Positions 25,847 to 34,389 of a stretch of 64,000 nucleotides of DNA are shown here, piece by piece; the first letter of the stretch is position 1, and every line of letters begins with the position of its first letter. The stretch is taken from positions 1,191,279 through 1,255,278 of the forward strand of contig NZ_JH711481.1 of the NCBI RefSeq assembly GCF_000269805.1, given 5' to 3'. A program made the position numbers and the translations under genes. A model generated the notes under the pieces. That model saw only the letters and a list, made by a program, of their open reading frames with translations, made no database searches and was not told where the DNA came from. The stretch comes from Actinomyces massiliensis 4401292 (lineage in GTDB: Bacteria; Actinomycetota; Actinomycetes; Actinomycetales; Actinomycetaceae).

Positions 25847-26491
25847 TCACGGCGCCCCTGCTGGTGGTGCGGGGGCGGCGCCGATCCGTGCCACCAGAGC
25901 GTCGGGCAGCGGGTACGGGCGCTCCGGAGGAAGATCCGCTGCGGTCACCCTGGGCAAGGCGCGCAGGCGCGCGACCTCGTCGGTGATGTCCCGCAGGGCG
26001 AGGACCCAGTGGTCGACGTAGTCATCAACGGCGCCCGGGCCGATACCGACCTGCAGAGAGTGGTACGGCAGCGGGTTCAGCGAGGCGCTGCGCTCGGGGT
26101 CCCACTGGACGCGGACAGGACTGCTCGCCTTGAGGGCGGCCCACTGCTCGCGGTCGTTGTGGACTGCAGGGTCCATGTGGCTCAGGCACGAGAGGCTCAG
26201 GGCCTCCTCGAAGCCGGACCTCGACATGGTGACGGCGAGGACGCGCTCCTGGCCCGGTTTGGTCGCCCAGCCGCTGCGGTACATCATCCACAGGAAGGAC
26301 GGTTTGACCCACGTCATCCGGCTGCGGCTGAAAGGCGCAACGAAGCGGCCGGCCGCGACGGCGGGCTCGGCGATGGCGGGACCGTAGGCCTGGTAGACGG
26401 TGATGGAGTGCGCGTCCCAGACCGCGCGCGCCTGCCGGTAGGGGACGGCGATCCGTGACCTGTCCACGGCGGCGGTATAGAGTCTCGTCAT
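25847..26491 (-). CDS. DUF4291-family protein
   Basis: The 214-residue protein matches DUF4291 well: YRQARAVWDAHSITVYQAY, FSRSRMTWVKPSFLWMMYRS and GWATKPGQERVLAV. The function of the family is unknown. The first dozen codons (MTRLYTAAVDRS) lie within the inverted-repeat end of the 130-bp element at 26462-26590, so the present start and leader appear to be supplied by that repeat. No better start is visible downstream before the conserved region. Confidence 0.85.
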   Translation of the reverse strand: MTRLYTAAVDRSRIAVPYRQARAVWDAHSITVYQAYGPAIAEPAVAAGRFVAPFSRSRMTWVKPSFLWMMYRSGWATKPGQERVLAVTMSRSGFEEALSLSCLSHMDPAVHNDREQWAALKASSPVRVQWDPERSASLNPLPYHSLQVGIGPGAVDDYVDHWVLALRDITDEVARLRALPRVTAADLPPERPYPLPDALVARIGAAPAPPAGAP

Positions 26492-26590
26492 GGCCTCAGC
26501 GTAGACTCAGAGGTCCCGGAATCATGCGGATTCTTCTCCCCATTGATGTCGCGATGACGGTTTGAACCGCTCTAAACCGCCGCCGTGGAC
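26462..26590. repeat. 130-bp element with inverted-repeat ends, copy 1
   Basis: The ends are 21-bp inverted repeats (GTCCAC...TAGAG at 26462-26482; CTCTAAACCGCCGCCGTGGAC-type right end at 26570-26590), matching at 20 of 21 positions. It is co-linear with copy 2 at 28778-28907, nearly identical from 26515 to the right end. It holds the GGAATCATGCGG motif. No coding capacity of its own is seen. Confidence 0.75.
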
Positions 26591-26610
26591 AGCCCTCCGT
26601 CAGCTCTCCA

Positions 26611-28083
26611 TCAGCCCTCGGCCGCGAGCGCCCGCAGGCGCGCCCGCGCCCCCTGGGAGCGCAGCGCCGCCAGCTCCTCGAGGTAGGTGGCGGCGAAGCG
26701 CTCGTCGCGCGCCAGGTCCCCGAAGATCTCCTCGTTGGCGATGAAGGCGGTCTCCTCGCCGGCCTCCTGCCGCTCGGCCAGGGGCCGCAGGTCGTCGGCC
26801 ACCGGGATCGGGTCGCCGTTCTCATCGGTGCCCGCGGCCCCCAGCGACCAGGCGGCGCACATGGCGGCACCCAGGCGGATCGGCCCGCCCGCGGCGAGGT
26901 TGTCGCGCACGGTGGGCAGGACGAACTTGGGCATGCCGCTGGGGCCGAACTGCGCCAGGCGCAGCAGGGTGTCGGCGATGGCGGCGTTGGTGAAGCGCTC
27001 GAAGAGCGTGTCCACGTAGGCCGCCAGGTCGATGCCGGGCACCGGCCGGAGCCGGGGCAGCGCCTCGCGCTCCAGGAAGGCCCGCACCCAGGCGGCGACG
27101 TCGGGGTCCCCGGCGGCCTCGTGCCCGTAGGCCATGCCGAGCAGGCGCCCCCAGTGCCCCAGGCCCTGGTGGGAGGCGTTGAGCAGGCGCAGTTTCATCA
27201 GCTCGTAGGGCACGACGTCCTCGACCATCTGCACCCCGACCCTCTCGAAGGCCGGCCGGCCGGCGGGGAAGTCGTCCTCGAGCACCCACTGGGTGAAGGG
27301 CTCGCACACCACCGGCCAGGCGTCCTGGATGCCCAGCCTGGAGCGGAGATCGGCGATGTCCTCCGGCGTGGTCTGCGGGGTGATCCGGTCCACCATGCAG
27401 TTGGGGAAGGCGACGTGCTCGTCGATCCAGATCGCCAGCTCCGGGTCGCTCATGGCGGCCTGGGAGACGACGGCGGTGCGCGCGATCTTGCCGTTGCCGG
27501 GCAGGTTGTCGCAGCTCATGACCGTGAAGGGGGCGGTACCGGCCTCGCGGCGTCGGCGCAGCGCCTCCACGATGTAGCCGAAGGCGGTGGTGGGCGCGTG
27601 CGGGTGGGCGGCGTCATGGACGGCGCTCGGGGTCTCGGTGCGGAAGGCGCCGGTGGCGTCGTCGATGTTGTATCCGCCCTCGGTCACCGTCAGGGAGACG
27701 ATCCGCGTGGTGGGTGCGGCCATGAGGCTCAGGACGGCCTCGGGGTCGTCGGGGGCGAAGAGGAAGTCGTGGATCGAGCCGATGACGGTGGACTCGTGGC
27801 GGCCGTCGGGGTATTTGAGGGTCAGGGTGTAGGTGTGGTCCTGGGAGGCGAGTGCGTCGCGCATGCGGGTGTCGCCCGGCAGGAGCCCGACCCCGCAGAT
27901 GCCCCAGTCCAGGCGGGTCTCATGCGGGCCGCCGGGTGCCGAGCCGTCCCGCATGAGGCGGTCGACGTACATGGCCTGGTGGGCGCGGTGGAATCCGCCG
28001 ACGCCGATGTGGACGATTCCGGTCGTGATCGCCGGGCGGTCGTAGGAGGGGGCGAGGTCGCTGCGGTTGGGGGTGGCGGTCAT
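26611..28083 (-). CDS. Mannitol dehydrogenase-family protein (mannitol 2-dehydrogenase/fructuronate reductase)
   Basis: This 490-residue long-chain polyol dehydrogenase interconverts a sugar alcohol and a ketose with NAD(P), for example mannitol and fructose. The N-terminal Rossmann site is IVHIGVGGFHRAHQ. The catalytic Lys and conserved Asn/His lie in MKLRLLNASHQGLGHWG. Length agrees with mannitol 2-dehydrogenase; fructuronate reductase (UxuB) is the alternative. There are no PTS or transporter neighbours. The ATG at 28083 is preceded by three short GGTATCGC-like repeats (28105-28135). Confidence 0.88.
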   Translation of the reverse strand: MTATPNRSDLAPSYDRPAITTGIVHIGVGGFHRAHQAMYVDRLMRDGSAPGGPHETRLDWGICGVGLLPGDTRMRDALASQDHTYTLTLKYPDGRHESTVIGSIHDFLFAPDDPEAVLSLMAAPTTRIVSLTVTEGGYNIDDATGAFRTETPSAVHDAAHPHAPTTAFGYIVEALRRRREAGTAPFTVMSCDNLPGNGKIARTAVVSQAAMSDPELAIWIDEHVAFPNCMVDRITPQTTPEDIADLRSRLGIQDAWPVVCEPFTQWVLEDDFPAGRPAFERVGVQMVEDVVPYELMKLRLLNASHQGLGHWGRLLGMAYGHEAAGDPDVAAWVRAFLEREALPRLRPVPGIDLAAYVDTLFERFTNAAIADTLLRLAQFGPSGMPKFVLPTVRDNLAAGGPIRLGAAMCAAWSLGAAGTDENGDPIPVADDLRPLAERQEAGEETAFIANEEIFGDLARDERFAATYLEELAALRSQGARARLRALAAEG

Positions 28084-28170
28084 GGCGGGTCTCCAGCTTC
28101 TCTCGGCGGGTATCGCGGGTATCGCGGATATCGATAGTGCGGATTGCGGGCGCCGGGCGGCTCGTGAACG

Positions 28171-28728
28171 TCAGCTGTGGGAGACCGTGGCCATGAGGAT
28201 GACGAGGTTGCACTGCGCGGAGACGGCGACCTCATCGGTGTTGATCCAGTGATTAGTGGCCTCGAATTCCGCGTGCTCGACGTCGAGGAGTTTGTCGGCG
28301 TCCTCACGGGCGACGGTGTTGAAGGTGCAGTCCTTGGGGACGTACTGGTGGAGGTAGGGGTAGATGCCGGGAAGGGGCTTGGCCTCGCCGGCGGAGGCGT
28401 CGTCGAGGGCCTGGGCGGCGCTGGGCTCGACGACGGCTACGGCGTGAATCCAGTAGGGGCGATCCGGCTCGGGGAGGAGCTCGCGTTGACTGCGCACCCG
28501 ACTCTGGGCGACGAAGTGCGCTTCGCTCGCGTGAAGGCCGGGCAGGCGCCGCGTGAGCCGTTCGGCGTCGGTCTGGATCTCCAGGTTCTTGTTCTCGTCC
28601 GCCAGGACTTGGGTGAACTCGGCGAAGCGGTCGTCATGGGGTGTTCTGTCGCCTAACAGCGACGAGCATCCGGTCAGGAGGACGGCGCATGCGAGGACGG
28701 CGGATATGCGCCGCGTGCGCGCCGTCAT
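28171..28728 (-). CDS. Putative lipoprotein of unknown function
   Basis: The 185-residue product begins with a lipoprotein signal: TARTRR, a hydrophobic stretch, then the lipobox LLTGC with Cys21 as the acylation site. The mature part is hydrophilic with two further Cys residues (KDCTF and AQCNL) that could pair. I recognise no family. It is followed, after an 87-base gap, by the mannitol dehydrogenase gene in the same direction, but they need not be linked. Confidence 0.7.
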   Translation of the reverse strand: MTARTRRISAVLACAVLLTGCSSLLGDRTPHDDRFAEFTQVLADENKNLEIQTDAERLTRRLPGLHASEAHFVAQSRVRSQRELLPEPDRPYWIHAVAVVEPSAAQALDDASAGEAKPLPGIYPYLHQYVPKDCTFNTVAREDADKLLDVEHAEFEATNHWINTDEVAVSAQCNLVILMATVSHS

Positions 28729-28777
28729 GACCGTCCTCCTGCCGTCGTCTTGCCTTTCGAGGATAGCCGGTCCTCCC

Positions 28778-28907
28778 GTCCACCGCGGCGGTTTAGAGCC
28801 TCAGCTCGGCTTCAGCGTAGGCTCAGGAGTCGCGGAATCATGCGGATTCTTCTCCCCATTGATGCCGCGATGGCGGTTTTGAACCGTTCTGAACCGCCGC
28901 CGTGGAC
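28778..28907. repeat. 130-bp element with inverted-repeat ends, copy 2
   Basis: Left end 28778-28798 and right end 28887-28907 are inverted repeats (18 of 21). The interior matches copy 1, including GGAATCATGCGG at 28834-28845. It fills most of the gap between the lipoprotein gene and lutC. No target-site duplication is apparent at either copy. Confidence 0.75.
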
Positions 28908-28937
28908 AGCATGGACGGCAGCCCTGCCCCAGTCCGC

Positions 28938-29585
28938 TCAGTGGGCGATGACGACGCCGAGCCGGCGCGGTCCGTGGACTCCCTGAACGCGCACGAGCTC
29001 GATGTCCGCCGTCGCGCTCGGGCCCGCGATCCACGTCATGGGGCGGGCGGGGTGCTCGCCGAGCACGTCCACCGCCTGCGGCACGGTGGGCACGATCGAC
29101 TCCCGCTCCAGGACGCACACGTGCTTGTCCGGCACCAGGGTGATCGCCCGGCGGCCCTGGTCGGGCTCGCCGTCGAGCACGATGGTGCCCGAGATGGAGA
29201 TGCCCAGGCGCGAGCAGGTGACCACGGCGTCCACGTGATCCAGGTCGAGGGTCGCGATCGGCTGGTCGGGGGAGTCCTCGAGAACCTCGCGCCCGCGGCC
29301 GGCGGCACGCTTGTACGCCTCGGGCAGCCCCGCCGGCACGACGACGACCCGCGCCTCGCCCAGCAGGGCGTCGATCGCCTCGGCGACCCCGGCGTCGTCG
29401 GGCTCGGTGCGCACCACGGCGTCGTAGTCCTCGAGCTTGTCGACCATGTCCGCCACAACCGGCCCCGAGCCCGGGGCGTGCTCGCCGACGCGGATGTAGT
29501 CGCGCGGGACGGGGCGCGCCGGGCCGCGCTGGGAGCGGGCGATCGCGTCACGGGCCCGAGTCAGAATCGCAGTGCGCGCGTCCAT
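28938..29585 (-). CDS. lutC: Lactate utilisation protein LutC (LUD domain)
   Basis: The 215-residue LUD-domain subunit belongs to the LutABC iron-sulfur complex that oxidises L-lactate to pyruvate. Typical features are the N-terminal ARDAIARSQRG and the C-terminal SRLGISISGTIVL, with RAITLVPDKHVCVL and TWIAGPSATADIE. Its ATG overlaps the lutB stop (TGATG), and the order lutA-lutB-lutC is canonical. Confidence 0.93.
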   Translation of the reverse strand: MDARTAILTRARDAIARSQRGPARPVPRDYIRVGEHAPGSGPVVADMVDKLEDYDAVVRTEPDDAGVAEAIDALLGEARVVVVPAGLPEAYKRAAGRGREVLEDSPDQPIATLDLDHVDAVVTCSRLGISISGTIVLDGEPDQGRRAITLVPDKHVCVLERESIVPTVPQAVDVLGEHPARPMTWIAGPSATADIELVRVQGVHGPRRLGVVIAH

Positions 29586-31249
29586 CAGCGCTCCTCCTCG
29601 CGGCTTGGGCGGGCCGGGCCTGAGTGGGCCGGCCCTGAGTGGGGTGCCGTCGGGTGGGTGCGCGCCCACCACTCGCGGAAGTTCTCCGCCGGCGCCTCGG
29701 GCAGGTCGCGCGCCCCGGTCCACATGGAGGCCGGGAAGGGCAGGGCGCCGATCCTGCCGTCGCGGCCCACGAGCCGGGTCGCCTTGACGGCCTTCTCGGC
29801 CAGGCCCCACAGCCGTCCGCTGCTCATGGCCGGCTGGGTCGCGCTCATCGCCACGTCCCACATGTCCGGGAGCACCTTGCGCTTGACGTCCACGGTGCGG
29901 GCCCGCAGGTGGATGAGGATCGTCGGGATGTCGATGTCCACCGGGCAGGCCTCGCCGCAGGCCCCGCACAGCGAGGAGGCGAAGGGCAGCGTGTGCACCG
30001 GGTCGTCGTCGGCGAGCCCCTGGGTCAGCTGGGGCGTGATGATCGCGCCGATGGGGCCGGGGTAGACCGAGCCGTAGGCGTGCCCGCCCACGTGCTGGTA
30101 GACCGGGCAGATGTTCATGCAGGCCCCGCAGCGGATGCAGTGCAGGGCCTCGCGGCCGATCGGGTCGGCCAGCGTCTTGGTGCGCCCGTTGTCCATGAGG
30201 ATGAGGTGGAACTCCTGCGGGCCGTCGCCCGGCGTCACCCCCGTCCACATGGAGGTGTAGGGGTTCATGCGCTCCCCGGTGGCGCTGCGCGGCAGCAGCT
30301 GGGAGAAGATCTCGATGTCCTGGAAGCGGGGGACGAGCTTCTCGATGCCCATGAGGGTGATGAGCGTGTCGGGCAGGGTCAGGCACATGCGGCCGTTGCC
30401 CTCGGACTCGAAGACCGAGACGGTGCCGGTCTCGGCTACGCCCATGTTGGTGCCCGAGACGGCCACCGAGGCGTGGAGGAACTTCTTGCGCAGGTGGGCG
30501 CGGGCGGCCCCGGCCAGCTCGACCGGGTCGTCGGACAGGTCCGCGGGGGCGTCGCCCATGCGATCCAGGAAGATGCCGCGCACCTCGGAGCGGTTGCGGT
30601 GGATGGCCGGGACGACGATGTGGGAGGGCATGTCGTCGGCGAGCTGGACGATCATCTCGGCCAGGTCGGTCTCGTGGGCGGTGATGCCCGCGGCCCGCAG
30701 GTGCTCGTTGAGGTTGGTCTCCTGGGTCGCCATCGACTTGATCTTGACGACGTCGTCGACGCCCTTGGCCCTGATGATCGAGGTCGCGATCCGGTTGGCC
30801 TCGGCGGCGTCGCGCGCCCAGTGGACGATGCCGCCGCGCGCCGTCACATTGGCCTCGAAGCGCTCCAGGAGCTCGGGCAGGTGACTCATGACCTCGTTCT
30901 TGACGGCGCTGGCCGCCTGACGCAGCTCCTCCCAGTCCGGCATCTCCTCCACACGCACGGCGCGCTTGTTCCGGATGGTGCGCGTGGCATGCCCCAGGTT
31001 GCGGCGCAACTGGGTGTTCTGAAGGGTCTGGTGGGCCGCGGCCGGGAAGGACTCGCCCCACCGCAGGGTGTTGTCGGGGATCTCGACGGTGGTGCGCCAC
31101 CCGCCGGTGTGGGCTGAGTCGGCCGAGCCGACTGAGCCGACTGAGCCGACTGAGCCGGCCGAGCTGGCTGAGTCGGCCGTGGCGCCCGGCGTCGTCGGCG
31201 TGCTCGCGCGGCCCGGACCCGCCGGCATGCCCAGGAAGGTCAGACTCAT
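29585..31249 (-). CDS. lutB: Lactate utilisation iron-sulfur protein LutB
   Basis: The 554-residue subunit combines a LUD domain with two 4Fe-4S ferredoxin motifs, CIRCGACMNICP (about 370) and the second cluster around CGACGEACPVDIDIP (about 423). It has an N-terminal extension (residues 10-48) of Ala/Ser/Thr/Gly with a SVGSVGSVGS run encoded by 9-bp tandem repeats; relatives usually lack this. It overlaps lutA by four bases at its start and lutC at its stop. Confidence 0.94.
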   Translation of the reverse strand: MSLTFLGMPAGPGRASTPTTPGATADSASSAGSVGSVGSVGSADSAHTGGWRTTVEIPDNTLRWGESFPAAAHQTLQNTQLRRNLGHATRTIRNKRAVRVEEMPDWEELRQAASAVKNEVMSHLPELLERFEANVTARGGIVHWARDAAEANRIATSIIRAKGVDDVVKIKSMATQETNLNEHLRAAGITAHETDLAEMIVQLADDMPSHIVVPAIHRNRSEVRGIFLDRMGDAPADLSDDPVELAGAARAHLRKKFLHASVAVSGTNMGVAETGTVSVFESEGNGRMCLTLPDTLITLMGIEKLVPRFQDIEIFSQLLPRSATGERMNPYTSMWTGVTPGDGPQEFHLILMDNGRTKTLADPIGREALHCIRCGACMNICPVYQHVGGHAYGSVYPGPIGAIITPQLTQGLADDDPVHTLPFASSLCGACGEACPVDIDIPTILIHLRARTVDVKRKVLPDMWDVAMSATQPAMSSGRLWGLAEKAVKATRLVGRDGRIGALPFPASMWTGARDLPEAPAENFREWWARTHPTAPHSGPAHSGPARPSREEER

Positions 31250-32061
31250 CGGAGCGCCGCCTCCTTCTTCACGTCCCTCGCAGCGGGGGCGAAGGACACG
31301 TTGCCGTTGAAGGGCCGGTCCTTGGTCGAGGCGAGGATCTCCGCCAGGTGCATGATCCGCACCCCCGAGTTCAGGCGCGACAGGCCGCCGCCGACGTGCA
31401 TGAGGCAGGAGTAGTCGCCCATGCACAGCACCTCGGCCCGGGTGGACATGACGTGGGAGACCTTGTCGGCGAGCATGGCCGTGGAGGTCTCATGGTTCTT
31501 CATGGAGAAGGTGCCGCCGAAGCCGCAGCACACCTCCGCATCGGGTAGAGGAGTCAGGTCGATGCCGTCGACGGCCTTCAGGAGCCGGTAGGGGCGGTCG
31601 CCGACCTTGGCGACGCGCAAGGAGTGGCAGGTCGGGTGATAGGTGACCCGATGCGGGAATGAGGCGCCGACGTCGGTCACCCCCAGGACGTCGATGAGCA
31701 GTTCGGAGAGCTCGTAGGTCTTGGCCGCCACCTCCTTGGAACGGCGCGCCAGCGCGGCGTCGTCCACGTGCTCGGCCACGAGAGCCTGCTCGTGGCGGGT
31801 CGCCCCGGCGCAGGATCCGGAGGGCACGACGACGGCGTCCCACTCGCCGTCGAGCACCGGCTCGAAGGTCCTGACATGGTTGCGGATGAGGGAGGCGGCT
31901 TGCGCGAAGTACCCGGTGTTGGCGTGCATCTGGCCGCAGCAGACCTGGTTCTCCGGGAAGACGACCTCGTGCCCGAGTCTCTCCAGGATGGTGACGGTCG
32001 CCTGCGGCGCCTGCGGGAACATCGAGTCTCCGATGCAGGTCGCGAAGAGTGCGATGCGCAC
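31246..32061 (-). CDS. lutA: Lactate utilisation protein LutA (CCG-domain iron-sulfur subunit)
   Basis: This 271-residue subunit has two cysteine-rich CCG domains: VCCGQMHANTG in the N-terminal half and VCCGFGGTFS in the C-terminal half, both typical of LutA/GlpC-type proteins. It is the first gene of lutABC. The GTG start at 32061 (VRIALFATC) is fixed by the conserved N-terminus. No lutR/lldR-type regulator gene is adjacent. Confidence 0.93.
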   Translation of the reverse strand: MRIALFATCIGDSMFPQAPQATVTILERLGHEVVFPENQVCCGQMHANTGYFAQAASLIRNHVRTFEPVLDGEWDAVVVPSGSCAGATRHEQALVAEHVDDAALARRSKEVAAKTYELSELLIDVLGVTDVGASFPHRVTYHPTCHSLRVAKVGDRPYRLLKAVDGIDLTPLPDAEVCCGFGGTFSMKNHETSTAMLADKVSHVMSTRAEVLCMGDYSCLMHVGGGLSRLNSGVRIMHLAEILASTKDRPFNGNVSFAPAARDVKKEAALR

Positions 32062-32397
32062 GGAAAGGACCTTTCGTAGACGTCATTGGCTCAGGCGACA
32101 CGGTAGGCGCGCTGGATCGAGCGCTGGCGCCCCGGGTTCGGTGCTCGTGGAACGACGGGTGTGAAAGGGCCGTATCGCTGGGGAAAGCGGGCGTGCTCGG
32201 CGGCGAGGTCCGGACGCGCGCGTGGTCATTGAGGCTTCCCGGGGGAGCCGGTTTGCGCAAGCACCGCCTGCGTTTTATGACGGGATGTCGTGAGCGCCGC
32301 GGTCGCGGTGCTGGTGGAATTCTCCTCCCCAGGGGGGAGAACGGCTCCGACCGTGCGGGGGAAGTCTCGGCGGCGGCCTCACTCGTAGCGTGCCTCC
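32062..32397. other. Divergent intergenic region between lutA and the DUF418 gene
   Basis: This 336-base region must hold both promoters. Visible structures are a CCCGGG-centred dyad in GGCTTCCCGGGGGAGCC (32232-32248) and a GA/CT-rich palindrome TTCTCC...GGAGAA (32320-32341), 56 bases before the DUF418 ATG. Either could be an operator. I see no clear -35/-10 pair and no small gene. Confidence 0.4.
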
Positions 32398-33732
32398 ATG
32401 CATCTGACAACATCTTTTGTTCCTCGGGGTGTGCGCTACCCGGCCCCCGACGTGGCCCGCGGTTTTATGCTCCTGCTCATTGCGTTGGCCAATGTGTCCG
32501 TGTGGGCTGCGATGGCCCGGGGCGGTTCGTCCGGCTCGCCCGGCGGGGCTGGCGGGGCCGTGGACACGGTGTGGATCTGGGTCCGCACCCTGCTGGTCAC
32601 CAGCCGGGGATACCCGTTGTTCGCCATGCTCTTCGGATTCGGGCTGACCGTCATGATCAACCGACGTGTTGCGAGCGGTACAAAGGCCTACCTGCAGACT
32701 CTGGGCGCAGCGGAAGCCGGGCGTGAGCCGACGCCTGCGGAGGAGACATGGGCCCGCGAGCAGGCCACTGTTGACGCTCGCCGCCTTGTGAGACGTCGCG
32801 GCCTGTGGATGATCCTGTTCGGTTTTGTCCACGGCATCTTCTTCTACGGCGACATTATTGGCACGTACGGGCTGGCGGCCGTGATCTTCGCGGGGTGGCT
32901 GGCGCGAAAGCACCGTAAGCGGGCCCTGGCGGTCTGCGTCCTCCTCACTCTGATCCTGATCTGGACGCAGCTGAACGCAGGGGGCAACGCGGCCATGATG
33001 GGGACGACGTACGCGGAGGCCGTCGCCCAGGAACAGGTGCATGCGGAGGGCCTGTCCGTCTTCTCCGTCTTCCTCCTCAACGTCCAGCGGTGGGCTGCCC
33101 AGTCGGTGACCATTCTGGGCATGGCCTCCACCATCGTGCCGGCGATGTTCATCGGTGCCCGCCTGGCGGATACCGATATCATGGCCGACCCCCGCAAGTA
33201 CCGGGGCCCACTGGCCGCCGTCGCCGTCGGCGGGCTGGTCATCGGTGCCGCGAGCGCCGTCGGCGTGGCCCGCTGGATCGCCGGTGGGAGGCTCATGGTC
33301 TGGGACCTGGTCGTTGACGAGGTCTTCGGCCTGGCCGGGGCGTGCGGCTGGCTGGCGCTTCTGAGCCTGTATGCGGGCGGGCCGACGCCTGACGGGCGGC
33401 TGACCGGCCTGCGGGGGCTGGCCTCGAGCCTGGGACGTCGTTCCATGACGGGGTACCTGAGCCAGACGATCCTGTTCGGAACGGTCTTCGTGATCGTGCC
33501 GGGGCTGCTGGGAACCCGCCTGGTGGTGGGGGAGGCCGCCTCCGCGGGGATCGCCGTCGTGGTCTGGCTGGCCACCGTGGTCCTGTGCGCGGTCCTTGAG
33601 CGCGGTGGGCACGCTGGTCCCTTCGAGGCTCTGCTGCGCACGGCCGTGGCCCGCACCGAGCGCAGGCGCCGCCTGCCCGCACCGCCGGCTCCGCAGCCGG
33701 TCGGTCCTCCGACGGTCGCTGCGGGGTCCTGA
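32398..33732 (+). CDS. DUF418-family membrane protein
   Basis: The 444-residue protein has 8-10 membrane segments. The N-terminus has the DUF418 pattern (PDVARGFMLLLIALANVSVW), a middle RRRGLWMILFGFVHGIFFYGDIIGTYG and a C-terminal RRSMTGYLSQTILFG. The biochemical role of the family is unknown; related acyltransferase-like (HGSNAT/OpgC) membrane folds are suggested. ATG 32398 is used, though GTG 32431 directly before RYPAPD is possible. It stands alone and ends just before the iteron block. Confidence 0.85.
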   Translation: MHLTTSFVPRGVRYPAPDVARGFMLLLIALANVSVWAAMARGGSSGSPGGAGGAVDTVWIWVRTLLVTSRGYPLFAMLFGFGLTVMINRRVASGTKAYLQTLGAAEAGREPTPAEETWAREQATVDARRLVRRRGLWMILFGFVHGIFFYGDIIGTYGLAAVIFAGWLARKHRKRALAVCVLLTLILIWTQLNAGGNAAMMGTTYAEAVAQEQVHAEGLSVFSVFLLNVQRWAAQSVTILGMASTIVPAMFIGARLADTDIMADPRKYRGPLAAVAVGGLVIGAASAVGVARWIAGGRLMVWDLVVDEVFGLAGACGWLALLSLYAGGPTPDGRLTGLRGLASSLGRRSMTGYLSQTILFGTVFVIVPGLLGTRLVVGEAASAGIAVVVWLATVVLCAVLERGGHAGPFEALLRTAVARTERRRRLPAPPAPQPVGPPTVAAGS

Positions 33733-33740
33733 GCGCAGCC

Positions 33741-33894
33741 GAGATCGGTCGCTCTCCGCGTCGAGATCGGTCGTACTCCGCGCCGAGATCGGTCGTACTC
33801 CGCATCGAGATCGGTCCGCTTCCGGCTCGAGATCGGTCCAGTTCCGGCTCGAGATCGGTCGTACTCCGCATCGAGATCGGTCCGCTTCCGGCTT
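33741..33894 (+). repeat. 22-bp iteron array, seven direct copies (locus 1, left)
   Basis: GAGATCGGTC followed by 12 bases recurs at 33741, 33763, 33785, 33807, 33829, 33851 and 33873, always with a 22-base period. The 12-base remainder is semi-conserved (NNNTCCGNNYC). The array starts nine bases after the DUF418 stop. Confidence 0.92.
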
Positions 33895-34044
33895 GTGGCG
33901 TGTCAGGGCATCTGAGACAGGGTGCGTGTTTCGGGTGCGGTGGCCCCCGGTGGGCTGGTTCTCGAGGCTGGAGGTCGTGTGGTGAGTCGGGCTGGACAAT
34001 CCCGAGCCGGCTCCGTCAATGTCCGCGCCTGCCGGGGCGGTCGA

Positions 34045-34286
34045 TGTTGCACACTCGCGTGCACTCGGCGTCGGTGGGAACCGCGGAATCATGCGGAAAA
34101 GCACTATCAGTAGCGGTCATGGCCTTGCTCCCATGTGCGCAGTCCCCCTCACCGCACATGGGAGCCCGACCACTACACACCACGCTCACCGGAAAATCAC
34201 GTCATTCCAACAAAAACCAGTTACCGCCCCGTCGAGGCTCCGGTCTCCCATGTGCATCACCGACGACAACCACACCCACCGAACAC
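34045..34286 (+). repeat. 242-bp core between iteron arrays, copy 1
   Basis: It matches 61319-61562 over its whole length, with blocks of near identity (TTGCACACTCGCRTGCACTC; CCGCGGAATCATGCGG; CATTCCAACAAAAA; CTCCCATGTGCA). It contains a 13-bp perfect stem, 34127-34139 with 34153-34165. A second half-site CTCCCATGTGC lies at 34245. No protein frame is shared between the copies, so it is non-coding DNA or an RNA gene. Between 34287 and 34389 I see nothing further. Confidence 0.85.
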
Positions 34287-34389
34287 CGCCTCGGATGCTC
34301 GGCTGCAGAGAACAAGCGGCGACCTCCCCTCACCCGGTGAGGTACTCGCAAACACCGCCGCAGACGCACTGACACCCCTGTACTCCGCG

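Noticed and set aside
26462-28907. Insertion sequence with transposase
   Set aside because: The inverted-repeat ends belong to 130-bp elements without coding capacity. The genes between the two copies are ordinary metabolic genes, so a composite transposon is not supported.
32275-34104. 609-codon minus-strand frame across the DUF418 gene and the left iterons
   Set aside because: It covers a convincing DUF418 gene on the other strand. The iteron part is translated only because 22-bp units happen to stay open.
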